A stretch of 62,500 nucleotides of DNA from Neocallimastix lanati (nom. inval.) (GCA_016946835.1 JACVTC010000011.1:1157501-1220000), one strand, 5' to 3'. Shown: positions 1 to 11,400, counted from the first letter of the stretch. Program-made: numbers and translations. Notes: a model not told the origin generated them from the sequence alone.

Positions 1-620
1 CTCTTATTTATTATATTCTTCTTGTTTTAAAGTTATTATTTCATTAAATTCTTTAATTCTATTTTCACATTGTTTTAATGAATTCTCTAAATCAGTGATA
101 TTAATATTATGTTCAAACTTCAATAATTCAATTTATGAAACTAAATGAATTTTCCATTTGATATATCACCAATTTATATTTTATTTTTATTTTATTTTAA
201 ATTACTACTTTTACCAAGTTTCAAAGATTCAATTTCACAATTTAATTTATTAATTTTCTTGGACTGTGAAGAATTGTTTCATTTGTAATATTTTCTTTTT
301 TCAATTACTGAATTGTTCTCTTCCTGAATTAAGAATATTTATGTTATCTTTATAGGGATTTTTCTTACTAATATTTTCTTCTTTTTTTGTAATTTGAATA
401 AAATTATCTTCTTCAAAAATAATTTTCTCTTTTTATTTTTCTATAATTTGAATAATATTATATTCTTCAAAAATATTTTTCTTTAATTCATTTTTTTTAA
501 TTCACTTATTTTATCTTTCAATTCAGTTATGCTTTGCATTAATAATTCTTCGTTTAAGATAACATCTGGAACTTGTTCTTCTCATATTTTGTTTAATTCT
601 TAAAATGCTTAATGTAATTA
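1..620 (-). pseudogene. Decayed coiled-coil protein gene, left edge
   Basis: Reading the minus strand from about 585 to 1 gives long stretches rich in Glu, Lys, Asn and Leu with heptad-like spacing (for example a segment reading SITELKDKISELKK at about 525-485, and one reading ITDLENSLKQCENRIKEF at about 100-45). The frame is interrupted by TAA codons and by at least one single-base shift near 490, so this is a broken gene or gene fragment, cut by the window edge. No family can be named: coiled coils alone do not identify one. An alternative is a live gene with unrecognised introns, but no convincing GT..AG pairs bridge the breaks. Confidence 0.4.
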
Positions 621-892
621 TATAATTTATTAAATTCCTCAATTGGAATTCTAATTATTGATCATAAAAAAAAAAATATAAAATTTATTATGTTCTAATA
701 AATTTTCAATTAATGTAATTATATAAACACTAAATAATATAATAAATATTATTATTTCTTAAAAATATATTGTAAATTATTATTTTTTTTTTTCTATAAT
801 TTCTTCAAAATTTGTAATATTTTAAGTATTAATTTTATATTATAAACTAAATATAAATTATTTTAAATTAAAATTTTAAAATTATTCAATGT

Positions 893-1163
893 TTATTATA
901 TTGGAACTACCGCAGTAAACCAATATATTGTTAACTTTCTTCAAGTTCGAAAATCCTTTTTCGACACCCAAGAAAGTTTTTAAATAATTTTTATATATTT
1001 ATTCCTTCAAGTTCGGCACTCTCTGTCCGACACTTAAGGATTTAAAAAAAAAAATTATTATACTTACCTTCAGGCTCAGCACTCTCTGGCTGACCACCTA
1101 AGGATTTTATTTAAAAATTAAAAATTTATTTGTTAGGCTCGAAATACTCTTCGACCACCTAAC
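893..1163. repeat. Array of four related two-stem hairpin repeats, preceded by one simple hairpin
   Basis: Four GC-rich units lie in otherwise AT-only DNA at about 933-978, 1003-1040, 1067-1103 and 1132-1163, spaced about 65-70 bp. Each folds the same way: an outer stem, a 3'-side internal loop reading CAC or CCA, and an inner stem. Inner stems are TCGAAAA/TTTTCGA (947-953/958-964), TCGG/CCGA (1013-1016/1027-1030), TCAGC/GCTGA (1076-1080/1089-1093) and TCGAA/TTCGA (1139-1143/1150-1154). Outer stems are AACTTTCTT/AAGAAAGTT, TCCTT-c-AAG/CTT-AAGGA, CCTT-c-AGG/CCT-AAGG and GTTAGG/CCTAAC. The bases differ but pairing is kept. A simpler hairpin, TATATTGG/CCAATATA, precedes them at about 895-926. 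Function unknown; a structured RNA or a small hairpin mobile repeat are both possible. Confidence 0.7.
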
Positions 1164-1375
1164 TAAAAAAATAATTATTATATTGAATTCATTTTAAAAT
1201 AATTCATTTTTTTAACAATTTAATTTTAAATTTATATATATATTATTTTTACTTAAATTATTACTAAAATTTTATAATTAAAATTATAATTTCTTTGTAT
1301 TACTATTATGATCATTTATTTTTACATTATATTTTATTCTATTATTTTTCTTATCTTTTCATCAATGTTTTCACA

Positions 1376-1475
1376 CTCCCCGATATCTCCACCAATTTTG
1401 GTAGACTCGGGGTTGACACTTAGATATTTAAAATCAAGCAGGGGGGGACGGGTATTACCCTGCTTTGATTTTAAA
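1376..1475. other. Two adjacent GC-rich hairpins
   Basis: The first pairs CCCCGA (1378-1383) with TCGGGG (1407-1412) and contains an inner stem ACCAA/TTGGT (1391-1395/1398-1402). The second pairs about 1428-1443 with 1458-1474, a 16-bp stem with one bulged base, around a G-rich loop; its 3' arm runs into a poly-A tract. These are the most GC-rich bases in the first 8 kb. The arms are too well matched for chance in AT-rich DNA. Candidates are a structured RNA or the remains of a mobile hairpin element. An open frame runs through it but shows no coding character. Confidence 0.5.
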
Positions 1476-1479
1476 AAAA

Positions 1480-2400
1480 AAAAATTCTTTATTAAAAATT
1501 ATTTATTTTTTTTTTATTAATATAAAAGTTTTTTATTTAAAGTACACATATTTAATTTTTAAGAAATTGTTACAATATTTATATTTTTTTATAAATTTAA
1601 AGTATAATTAATTGTTTATAATTTAAGTAATTTTATAGAATTATTGAATTAATTTTATATCAATAATTCATTTTTGTTTTAATTTTTATAAATATAATAA
1701 TATAATATTCAAATATAATTTAATTAAAAATAATTATAAAATAAATATATAGAAAATAGTTTTTACTATTTTCTTTGATATTTTTAAGTTAAATAAATTG
1801 TTTTTAAAGATTAATATAATAAATTTAATAATCTTTAATTATTTTAAATAATACTTGTAATTATTTTCAAAATAAAATAAAATTTTTATAATATTTAATT
1901 AATAAATTTGATAATATTTAAATAATAATTTTTATAATAAGTAAAAATTTTTAATAATAATTTTTAATAATAAATTTAATTAATAATCTTAATAATTTTA
2001 TAATAATATTTAATAGTTATAATAAATAAATTTTTATAATAATATTTAATAATTTTAATAATTTTATAATATTAATAATTTATAATAATTTTTAGAATAA
2101 TATTTAATTAATAATTTTAATAATTTTATAATAATTTTTATAATAATATTTAATTAATAGTTTTAATAATTTAGTATCTTAAAAGTATAATTTTAATATT
2201 TACAATTGTATTTTAATATATACATATATTTAATAATATAACAATAAAGTAATTAATTAAAATTTATTTACATTAAGTGTAAATTAATTTATATCAAAAT
2301 AAATTAAATTTACAATGAGGTTTAGGTTATGAAGAATATAGGAAAGTACAATTTAGTAAAGAATTATTAATAATAAAATAAAGGTTATTAATTCATTCTT
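1480..2400. other. AT-rich intergenic DNA
   Basis: Nearly pure A and T with runs of AATAAT/TTAATA repeats. No open frame with coding character, no RNA gene or repeat boundary was recognised here. Confidence 0.6.
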
Positions 2401-2410
2401 TACCATTAAA

Positions 2411-2785
2411 TTGGTATGGTTCATATAATTTTAGGAATATAATAATAATTAACACAAATAATAAAATTACAATAAAAAAAAAATAATTTGTTTTAAAATC
2501 AATATTTATTTATTTATTTAAATTTATAAAAGAAAAATAATAATATATTTATTTATTTAATAAAAAGAAAGTTATTGATTATATTTTATTTCACTAAAAT
2601 TACATGTATTTATATTTTTTTATCAAATTAAAATTTGTAAAGCCTAACTATTTTTTTAATAAACTAATTACTAATTATTTTTATAAATAAAACATTTAAA
2701 TTGAAATTGAATTATTATTTTAGTTAATAATATTATTGTTATAAATAGTAGTTATATATTATTGAATTATTAATTATTTAATAAT
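2411..2785 (+). repeat. Left arm of a ~365-bp inverted repeat
   Basis: This stretch matches the reverse complement of about 5232-5596 almost along its whole length, with scattered mismatches and small indels. Clear anchor blocks are GGTATGGTTCAT near the outer end, AAAGCCTAACTATTT in the middle (about 2639-2653) and TTAGTTAATAATATTATT toward the inner end. The two arms enclose about 2.4 kb that contains LTR-retroelement remains. They may be terminal inverted repeats of a larger DNA element, or an inverted duplication later invaded by a retroelement. Confidence 0.75.
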
Positions 2786-3188
2786 AGTTTAATACTAATA
2801 TATATAAAATAAAAATAAAGAGATTATACAGAATATTTTATTGTGGTTTAGTTAAATTTAGTAATTAAAAATAAATTTAAATTGATAACGAAAATTTTAA
2901 TAACTAATTAAATAGATTTGATTATTTTCAATATAACATAATACAAAAGAAATATAATATTAATATATTAAGTGGGCAAGGACAATATTCTTGGCTAAAG
3001 ATTTTTAATACATTATAATGGAATCGGATCGATAATTCAAAAAGGAATTATAAGTTAATTGGTGATTTATTAACTTAAGATTTCTATTTAGTAATATTTG
3101 AAGAATATTGGAAAGTTCCAATTATATAGAATAGAATAATCTATAAGGTTAGAATAATTTATATTATTCTAGCACAATTAGTATTATT

Positions 3189-3640
3189 TGTTCATTCTGT
3201 ATTAAAATTCAAAAAATATTATTTCTGGTATAATTGTTAGTAACTAATACCATGAATCAAACTACTTAGGGTTCGATTCACATTTATTATTATTTTATAG
3301 TTTTATTCTAAAAAATATCTAGAAGATTCTTTATAGTTCTAGAAATTACTAGAATTTCTTGATAATTCTTGTGTTTAATTAATTAAAATTTATTCTATTA
3401 AATTCTTAATTCTATTGTTTTCTATTTTTTCTAAATTTTTCGATTTTTAAGAACTTTTTAGAAACTTTTATTTTTATTTTTTAATAACTTTAACTTTTGA
3501 AAAAAATATAAATATGAGTAAAATTCTTATTAACAAATATTCTTTTCTTTGTGTTTTTTATTTTAATTTTGTTTAGTTAATAAAACTTAATTTTTTAATA
3601 AAACTTTTTTTAATATTAATACTATATCAACCCTTGCGGC
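3189..3640 (+). mobile_element. Degenerate LTR-like copy with a tRNA-like head
   Basis: This region aligns with the better preserved LTR at 4622-5231. Both have an A-box-like TGGTATAATTG/TGGCATAGTGG, a shared CATGAATC..AACTAC..GTTCGATTCACA block (here about 3251-3282), a TATA-like GAAAAAAxTATAAATA sequence and a late AATAAAACTT signal. The start is set by alignment to the TGTAACG end of the other copy (here TGTTCATTCTGT) and the right end is uncertain. It may be the 5' LTR of the same decayed element, or a separate insertion of the same family. Confidence 0.5.
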
Positions 3641-4621
3641 TTATAGTATTATAATAAATATAATTAATAAAATAATTATAATAAAAGAAAAAAAATAAAT
3701 AAAAAATAAAATAATTTTTGTTTTTTTTGAGTGTTATTATATTAATTATAATATTTTGTTATACTTATTGACATTTATTTTGTTAAAGAAAATAATATTC
3801 CTTTTCATTCCGACTCTTCAATCTCTTAAGTCTCAGGTATCGATGGAAATAAAACTATTTTTGGAAAAACTTCTCCCACTATTAATAAATATATTCATAC
3901 TCAAAACTCTAAATCTTTAAATAATAATTCTAATTTTCCGAAGGAGAGGGTGAACTCCGTTGTTAAATTAAATTCAAATTTTCATGGAAATTTTATTAAA
4001 ATTAATCAAAATTCAAGATCTTTTAAAAATTTTATTTCAAATAGTCAAAATTTTTCTTCCTCTAATCCAAGTAATCAAACAATCAATATTTATTTATTAT
4101 TTCAAATTAAAAAGAAAAATATAGATCACTTTTTATTTCTTGTAATCCATAATTCAAACGTTGCAAAAGTTAAGAAAAAACATTATCACTTTAAAATATT
4201 TAAATATTATACTTTTCTTTGGTATGAAGATAAACCTCCTGAAAACTACAATTCACTACCTTATACTTTTTTCAAATAATCAATAATTTTAATATTAATA
4301 TATATTACTTTAATTTTTATTAATAATCTAATATTATTATAGTTTAGTTTTAGTTATAATTTAGTTTAATTCATTATTATTATTATAATTATTTTTATCA
4401 ATACTTTTCATGTATCTCATTGAACTGTATTTTTTATACTTAAATTTTAAATCAAAACATTCATGTATTATTATTAAGTAATGTATGATTTTTAAAATAA
4501 TTTTTATAGTATTTTCATAATTGCTTTTAATTATATTATTAATCTTAGTATAGTTATTTTTAGTTATAGTTTAAATTTAAATTTAAGATTCGTCTGGCAT
4601 CCGAATCCTTGAGGAGGACCA
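3641..4621 (+). pseudogene. Internal remnant of an LTR retroelement
   Basis: Lies between two related LTR-like copies. A 109-codon open frame at 3950-4279, which extends upstream in the same frame without a start, is rich in Asn, Ser and Lys and shows no enzyme motif; it might be a gag remnant. The last bases before the right LTR, GAGGAGGACCA at about 4611-4621, look like a polypurine tract, as expected at the 3' end of an LTR element's internal region. No protease, integrase or reverse transcriptase motif is visible, so at most a small deleted derivative remains. Confidence 0.4.
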
Positions 4622-5231
4622 TGTAACGAATCCTAAAATTTCAGAATAAGAAATCTTGGCATAGTGGCTAGAGCTATGACCATGAATCGAACTACCCGAG
4701 TTCGATTCACACTCAAAGCAAATTTTAATAATTTTTATTTTCATTTTCTAGATATTTCTTTCTGTAATTTCTTTAAGAATTTTATAAAAATTCTTAATAG
4801 TTAAAATTATATTTTATTCTATTTTATTCCTTCTTTTTATTAGTTTCTATTTTTGTGGCTAAAATCAGTTTTAAACGAATTTTCCACAATTCTATAATTT
4901 TTCAAAATCATGAAAACTGTTTTTCGAAAAAAGTATAAATAAGTATGAATTTTCACTTGAAAATATTTCTCTTCGTGCTTTTATCGTATTTTAACGTAGT
5001 TTATTATTATTAGTAATAAAACTTCTTTCTAATAAAACAATTTTTAAAAAAATAAATAAATAAATAAAATAATAAATAAAACCAATATTACTAATATTTC
5101 AGCACCGACCTTCCTAATCAACAAAGGAATCAAGTGCTCCAATATTAATATTTTGTGTTTACTAATTCTTGTGTTTAGTTTACTTATTCTAAGTGTCCTT
5201 TTAGTATTGGAACACTCAGGTTTCCGTTACA
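4622..5231 (+). mobile_element. LTR of a retroelement, TGTAACG...CGTTACA ends
   Basis: The sequence begins TGTAACG and ends CGTTACA, matching inverted LTR termini, and directly follows a purine-rich tract GAGGAGGACCA. Inside are a tRNA-like stretch near the left end, a TATA-like GTATAAATA and the signal AATAAAACTT, the usual parts of an LTR promoter and polyadenylation region. Length is 610 bp. A partial copy of the family lies at 3189 on the same strand and a shorter relic at 6315-6402 on the opposite strand. The right end abuts the inner end of the inverted repeat at 5232. The superfamily cannot be fixed because no pol sequence remains. Confidence 0.65.
4657..4708 (+). promoter_or_regulatory. 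tRNA-like Pol III A box and B box inside the LTR
   Basis: TGGCATAGTGG at 4657-4667 fits the A-box consensus TRGYNNARNNG and GTTCGATTC at 4700-4708 fits the B-box core. Their spacing (about 43 bp) is that of a tRNA gene. The sequence around them cannot be folded into a full tRNA with a paired acceptor stem, so this is a tRNA-derived promoter module rather than a tRNA gene. The related copy has the same pair at 3226-3236 and 3271-3279 with 45-bp spacing. Confidence 0.65.
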
Positions 5232-5596
5232 TTAAATAATTAATGATTCAATAATATATATATACTATTTATGATAATAATATTATTAACTAAAATAATA
5301 ATTCATTTTTAATTTAATGCTTTATTTATTAAGATAATTAGTAATTAGTTTATTAAGAAATAGTTAGGCTTTACAAATTTTAATTTGATAAAAAAATATA
5401 AATACATGTAATTTTTAATGAAATAAAATATAAACAATAACTTATTTTTTATTAAATATAATAATTATTTTATTATTTTTCTCATATAATTTTAAATAAA
5501 TAAATATTGATTTAAAAATAAAATTGTTTTCATTGTATTTTTATCTTTGTGTTAATTATTATTATATTCCTTTAATAACATGAACCATATCAACCA
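5232..5596 (-). repeat. Right arm of the ~365-bp inverted repeat
   Basis: Reverse complement of 2411-2785. Its inner end begins immediately after the last base of the LTR (CGTTACA at 5225-5231); its outer end lies near ATGAACCATATCAACCA (about 5580-5596). The similarity stops on both outer sides, giving a defined boundary. Confidence 0.75.
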
Positions 5597-6310
5597 ATCA
5601 AATAATTTTAAACTAAAATATTTTAATAATAATAAATAAATAAAAATTGTTAAAGTTTTAAGATAATTTGGTCTTAACGATTAGATCAAGATGCCAAATT
5701 ATAGTAATTTATTAATTAAAGACTTAAATTTACTTTTATTTAAAACATATTGTTGTTTAGTAAATTTTATAAATAAGTTTTTATTTAAAATATAAATTTT
5801 ATTTAATCTTAATAATATTTTATTACATGATTATTTTATATAATTATTACTATAATTTAAATTATAATAATCCTACAAAGGATTAATCAAAAGATTTAAA
5901 CATGTATTTATATAAAATAATTAATTATTAAAATATTAATTATTAATATGAATATGTAATAGTATTAATATAAGTTTGATATTGATAATAAAAAATAAGA
6001 TAATATTATAAATATTTAATGTAAATAAAATATAAGAATCTAATATTAGCTGAATATTATATTTTAATTATAAAATATAATATGTAAAGATTTTGATAAT
6101 AAATTAATATAGAAATTAATTTAATATCATCAATCATATAATTACATTATTTAATGTATAAGATTGATTTTAATTAACTTTTAATTGATAATATTTATTA
6201 TATATTATTATTAATTAATATTGAAATTAAAATAACTGAATTATTGAAATTGAAATTGAATTAAATTAAAATTCAGTTATTATCTTAACAAAAATAATAA
6301 ATTTTTTTAA
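5597..6310. other. AT-rich intergenic DNA with one hairpin
   Basis: No gene seen. A hairpin at 5663-5702 pairs ATAATTTGGTCTT with AAGATGCCAAATTAT (one bulged pair). It stands out from its surroundings by its higher GC content and may be the relic of a tRNA-like or hairpin repeat. Confidence 0.45.
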
Positions 6311-6314
6311 AGTA

Positions 6315-6402
6315 AATGTTCGGATTCGAACTCGCGAACTTAGCTATAAATTATAAGTAATAAACACTAAAATATATCATTTATCTCTGTGATTCGTTAC
6401 GG
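6315..6402 (-). mobile_element. Relic of the tRNA-bearing LTR family
   Basis: On the minus strand GTAACGAATC (6400-6391) matches the start of the LTR at 4622, and a B-box sequence GTTCGAATC follows at 6331-6323, about 70 nt downstream, a spacing close to the 85 nt in the better copy. The A box is degraded. Only the first part of the LTR can be recognised. Confidence 0.4.
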
Positions 6403-6449
6403 CAATAGTAGTAGTATTTGCTAGTATTTTATTGAAATTATATGAAAGT

Positions 6450-7323
6450 TTCCCATTTCATATTATGTTAATTTGATATTCATATTGATATATTTCTTCC
6501 ATGATATCTATTCTTTTAATACTTTTGCTATGATTATGGTAGGTAGCTTTGATATGTCTTCTTTTAAATTATTAAATGCTTTTTCAATATATCGAAATGT
6601 GAATAGATATGGAATTCCGATTTTATTTAATTCTTCTAAGGAATATAAAACTTATGTTTCTTCACTAAGTTATGATTTATTTTATAACTATACCTCATTA
6701 TTGCATTTTATAAATAACGAACTAATATTATCTAAATACAACTTAAAGCCATCATTTTCAATATCTTATTTTGTATTTACATTTCATTTTCAAATAATTT
6801 GGATGGAATTGCTTTTGAAACTCTTCCTTTTAATTCATTTATCATTAAATATGCACTTGAACAAATATTTAAAGGACTTTTTGTATATTCTTTAAGAATT
6901 TTTAATATTATAACTCTGTCGGTACTATTAAACTTTAAGTGTATATCTATAATATTCTTTGATATATTATCATTTAATTCTTCAGAATCAAGGAATATTT
7001 TCAAATGTGAATACCATTCGTGAAAGTTTTCATTTCTAATTTTATAATTTTGAATATGAAATATATTAATTGTTTGAATATTTGAAGATTCTAATTAAAC
7101 AAGAACATCATTCATTGTTGTGCTTGATGCATTTGTTGCCTGTTGTATTTGTTAAAGTTTTTGAAGAACTTCTTGTAGTAGCTGAAATTTTTTGATTTAG
7201 TCATTTTAATGTGACTGTATATATTTCTTAATTTAGTATTTAATGAATGTTTAATTTTTAATTTATTGAATTTTGATATTAATAATTGATAATGAATTAT
7301 TGAATTAGTGAGACTATTAATCT
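6450..7323 (-). pseudogene. Decayed copia-type element: primer site and gag relic
   Basis: On the minus strand an LTR-like end ...AACA stops at 7323 and is followed directly by a degenerate primer-binding site (7322-7309) that matches those of three other elements in this window at 13 of 14 bases. About 120 nt further on an open stretch (about 7050-6777) reads as a helical, gag-like protein (NENFHEWYSHLKIFLD, then an Asn/Lys/Ile-rich helix). Stops and shifts break the frame before and after it. The plus-strand frame across 6473-6895 is its shadow. Gag identity rests on position and style, since no zinc knuckle survives. Confidence 0.45.
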
Positions 7324-7329
7324 GTTAAA

Positions 7330-8443
7330 TATATGACTTAAATCAAAAATAATACTTATATTTTATTATGTTGTTCATTTATTTATTTTATTGCTTTTAC
7401 ATTAGGAAAAACTTTGTCATTTAAGAATATATTATTACGTGTTATAACAATTTTTTTATAATGTTATATTATCAAATAAAAATATTTCATATTTAATAAT
7501 GTATTATAATATACAATATAATTAAACACAAAATTATAATATTTAATAAAACTATTATTTTAAAATAAATAAAAGATTGATATTTTTATTTTTAAAGTAA
7601 ATCTATAAAAAAGAAAAAAAAATATTTATTATATTATGTTTTAATATATATTAATACCTATTTTTAATTAAAATATATTCGGTAAATTAATTATCATATT
7701 TTATAATTTAACTTAAAGTATTTTTAAAACTATGTATAAATATATTATTATTATTATTATTATTATTATTATCATTTTTTTTTATTATAATTTTTATTTT
7801 TATTCTTTTTGCATATTTAATAATAATTAATATTATAACTTATAATAATAATAATAATAATAATTACTAATTAAAATTCCTTTTATATCACTTTTAAGAA
7901 AATTCTTTTTAGAATAATTAAATAACTTATTCTAAAAGGAAGATAAAAAAAAAAAAAAAAAAGAAAATTTACTTTATTATATATTATTATTACTTTTCAA
8001 ATTAAATATATATATAATTAGATAATTTTTAAATATTAATTGAAATTAGTAATTCATTTTTTCATAAATAAATTTAAAATTAAATAATAAATTTATATAA
8101 AGAGATAAACCTTATATTCATATTATATATATGCATAAAAATAAATATATAACACTACTATATAGAAAAAAAAAAATTTTTTTATTTAGAAATATTATTT
8201 TTGAAAAAAAAAAAAATAATAAAATAAAATAAAATAAAATAAAATAAATTTAATTTAAAAATTACTAGCATTTAAAATAAAAATAAAAATAAAATAAAAA
8301 TAATAAAATTTTATAATATGTTAATATAATTGCATATTATTTGAGTTAATTACTATATATTTAATTAAAATTATTTTAAGAAGTAAAATATATATATAAT
8401 ATTGGATTTATGTTTCAACAATTATATATATATAATTATATAT
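7330..8443. other. AT-rich intergenic DNA downstream of the GYF gene
   Basis: Includes an (ATT)n run at about 7743-7772, (ATA)n near 7845-7863, poly-A tracts and an (AAAAT)n run at 8218-8247. No gene or structured element recognised. The part above 7323 may include the LTR of the decayed copia-type element, whose outer end cannot be located. Confidence 0.6.
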
Positions 8444-11400
8444 TTAATTTATGTTTTGACGATTTTTCTTTCTTCCGTTTCCTTTAACTGGAATAAACTT
8501 ATTGGAATTTTTGTTATCATCATGAATATAAGAGTTATAACCACGAACTGCTGAAAATGATTGGTCATTTTGATCCATTTTTCGACGTTTAATAAATTCT
8601 TCAGCAAATTTTAATGGATCAATTGCAGTAATCCCACCAAGTGTATCATTGCAAATATCATATATAACAGAAGTTTCATTTAACGGCATTAATAATAAAA
8701 CATTTACAAATTCATCGACTAGTTAAGAAATTTGTATATATAATTATAATATAATAATTAACAATTATAAATGAAATTAAAATATTATTTGATTACTACC
8801 TAAATTTAATATTAAATTTTACCATTAACACCAGCTGAAGTGGAAACACGAAGAGCATTCTTGCACCATTTCATAAAAGCATCAGAAGGACCCTTATTTG
8901 AATTATCAATCTTAGAACTAGACTTTGTAATTTTCCGTGATGGTTGTTCATTTTTCTTATTATTTTTACCAATTGAAGTCCATTCCTTTATATAGTTACA
9001 TAATATTAAATGTAACAATGTTATATTAATTACATTATAAAATTATTATTTATATATATAATAATAATAATAATATATTTAATAATAAATTTATTTTACG
9101 TTTTCAGATTTTGCTGTTGTTGGGGTATTTGTAACAGAAGTATTAACTTGATTTGGTTGAGAACGACTAGTAGATGAAGAAATAATTTCTTTCTTTATAG
9201 ATTCTTTCTTAGTAGCATTTAATGAAGAAGCCGTAACAACCTTTGAATTACTATCAGCGATAATAGTCAATGGTCTACCAGCCCAAACAGATCTAGTAGT
9301 ATTAACTACTACATGAGTAGTTGCTTTATTGTTTTTCTTACTTTCAGCTTCCTTCATTTGTAAGTCTTTTTGCTTCTTTTTGTTGTTTTCTTCTTCCTGC
9401 ATAATTTGTCTTAAAGTTGGTTTTTGAATATTGTGTGGTGCGCCCCAAACAGTAGTTGTTTCGGAATGAGAAATTTGAGAAGATTCATTTACATTAGCCG
9501 ATGCTTCTGCTGCAGCCTTTGCAGCAGCTTCTTGTTTTTCTTTCATTTCTTGTTGATGCTTCTTCAATTGTTCTAACTTTTCCTTTTCTTCTAATTCTTG
9601 AATTTCTTTAATACTAAGACTATGAGTCTTGCTAGCAGAAATCTTCCAGTGATTCTTAATTGGAGCTGGGGTTGGAGATATTGGCTTTTTTATTTCTTCC
9701 TTAACTTCTTCCTTAATTTCTTCTTTTTCGTTTTCTTCTTCTTTAATTTTTTCATCTCCTTCAACTTCATCTTCTTCTTTTTCGTTTTTTTTCTCGTCTT
9801 CTTTAATTAATTCTTCCTTCTTTTCACTTTCTTCCTCCTGAATTTCTTCTACTAACTCTTCTTCATTTTCATTTTCTTCTTGTGTTTCTTCATTTATAAT
9901 TTCAGTTTCTGGTTCTTCATTTTGTTCTGGTTCAGATTCTTTTATTTCTTCAATATTATCCTTTAATTCGGTATTGGCTTCATTGATTGGTATATCATTA
10001 GTTAAATTTTCTAATTGAGTATTATCAGTATTTTCCTTATTTAATGATTGATTAGTTATTTCATCATTACTACTATCAACATTTGATACAGAGTCAGTTT
10101 TTTCATTCTTTTCTGTTTTATTATCATTTATATTATTATTGTCATCAGTTGATTGTAAAGTATTATTCCATATACTTTTGGAGGTATTTTGTGTTGAATT
10201 TTGGTTTGCATTATTTCCAGAAAAGAGTGATTGTGAATTGCCTTTAGTCGTAGTACTATTGTTCATTGGGGGTATTATTTCATTTTGTATTGATCCAATA
10301 TTTGAATTTGAAATTATTTGAGGTTTCATACCAATTGTATTAATTGGCTGTCCAAACATATTATATAATGGTATTTGATTTTGAGGCATTTGTCTCATCA
10401 TTTGATAATATTGTGGTGGGAACTGTTGAGTTTGCTGTTGCATAAGTTGTTGATAATAAAACTGTTGATTAAAGTTTGACTTATTTAGATCTGGATTCAT
10501 TAGTTCATAATTATAATATTGATTACTATAAATATCATTGAATCCAATCATTCCCTTAAGTCCGAATAATGATGGATCATTATATGATACCCATGGTTGA
10601 TTACCTGGTATTCCCATCATTTGAGGATTATTAATATTTGTGGAAAGACGATTCATGCCAGGATAACCTACATGCTCATACTGATTACCCATAGTTGGAT
10701 ATGAAGCATTTCTATTATTGTAAACTTTAGGGGAATTAATAGTGTTATTATTAAACGAATTATACATTGAATCAAGATTATTGTTAAATGAATTATTTTC
10801 ATTCATTCCAATACCACGACCAAGTCCAATTCCACCAACTGAATAACTTGACAATGGCATAGTTTTATTTCCAATAGGTGAAGTGACTTTTGCATTCAAT
10901 GAAGTTTGATGAGAAGACGAAGTTGTTTTTTGAATTGGTTTAATTGTTGGTTTTGAACTAGTATTTGTTGAAGTAATTGAAGGTTGAACAGCTGCTGAAG
11001 CTGCAGAAACTTCATTTGCCTTAAGATTTAATTCTTTTTCTTTCTTTATATACTTTTCAGCTTCAATGATAAAAGGTTTTTCTTCACCATACTGTTCAAT
11101 AATACATGATAATGATTTAAATTCAGCTTCATTCTCCTTTTTAACTGGTAAATTCTTTTCAAAATAACCAGCATTATACCATTCTTGCATTTCTTCATAT
11201 AAAAATGGTCCTATTTATATTTTATACACAGTTAATGATAATTAGGGGTTATATTAACTAATAATATAATATAAATATGATCTACCTTGAATCTTTCCAC
11301 TAGGATCTTTATAGTTCCATCTTGGAGGTTCGACTTCAACTTCTTTATTAATATCCTTAACTGAATCTGGTTCAGTAAAAATATTTCCTTGATGTCCAGA

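Noticed and set aside
893-1163. CRISPR array
   Set aside because: The repeats are not identical, the intervening sequences are AT-rich and not unique spacers of uniform length, and the DNA is eukaryotic with no cas genes.
1308-1520. A 70-codon membrane-protein gene
   Set aside because: The frame runs through two strong hairpins and poly-T tracts; the hydrophobic character comes from T-rich DNA.
4649-4715. A functional tRNA gene
   Set aside because: A and B boxes are present but no acceptor or anticodon stem can be paired convincingly, and the same module recurs at a fixed place in LTR copies.
6473-7023. Plus-strand protein genes
   Set aside because: They are shadows of a gag-like relic on the minus strand and have low-complexity Phe/Ile/Leu content.
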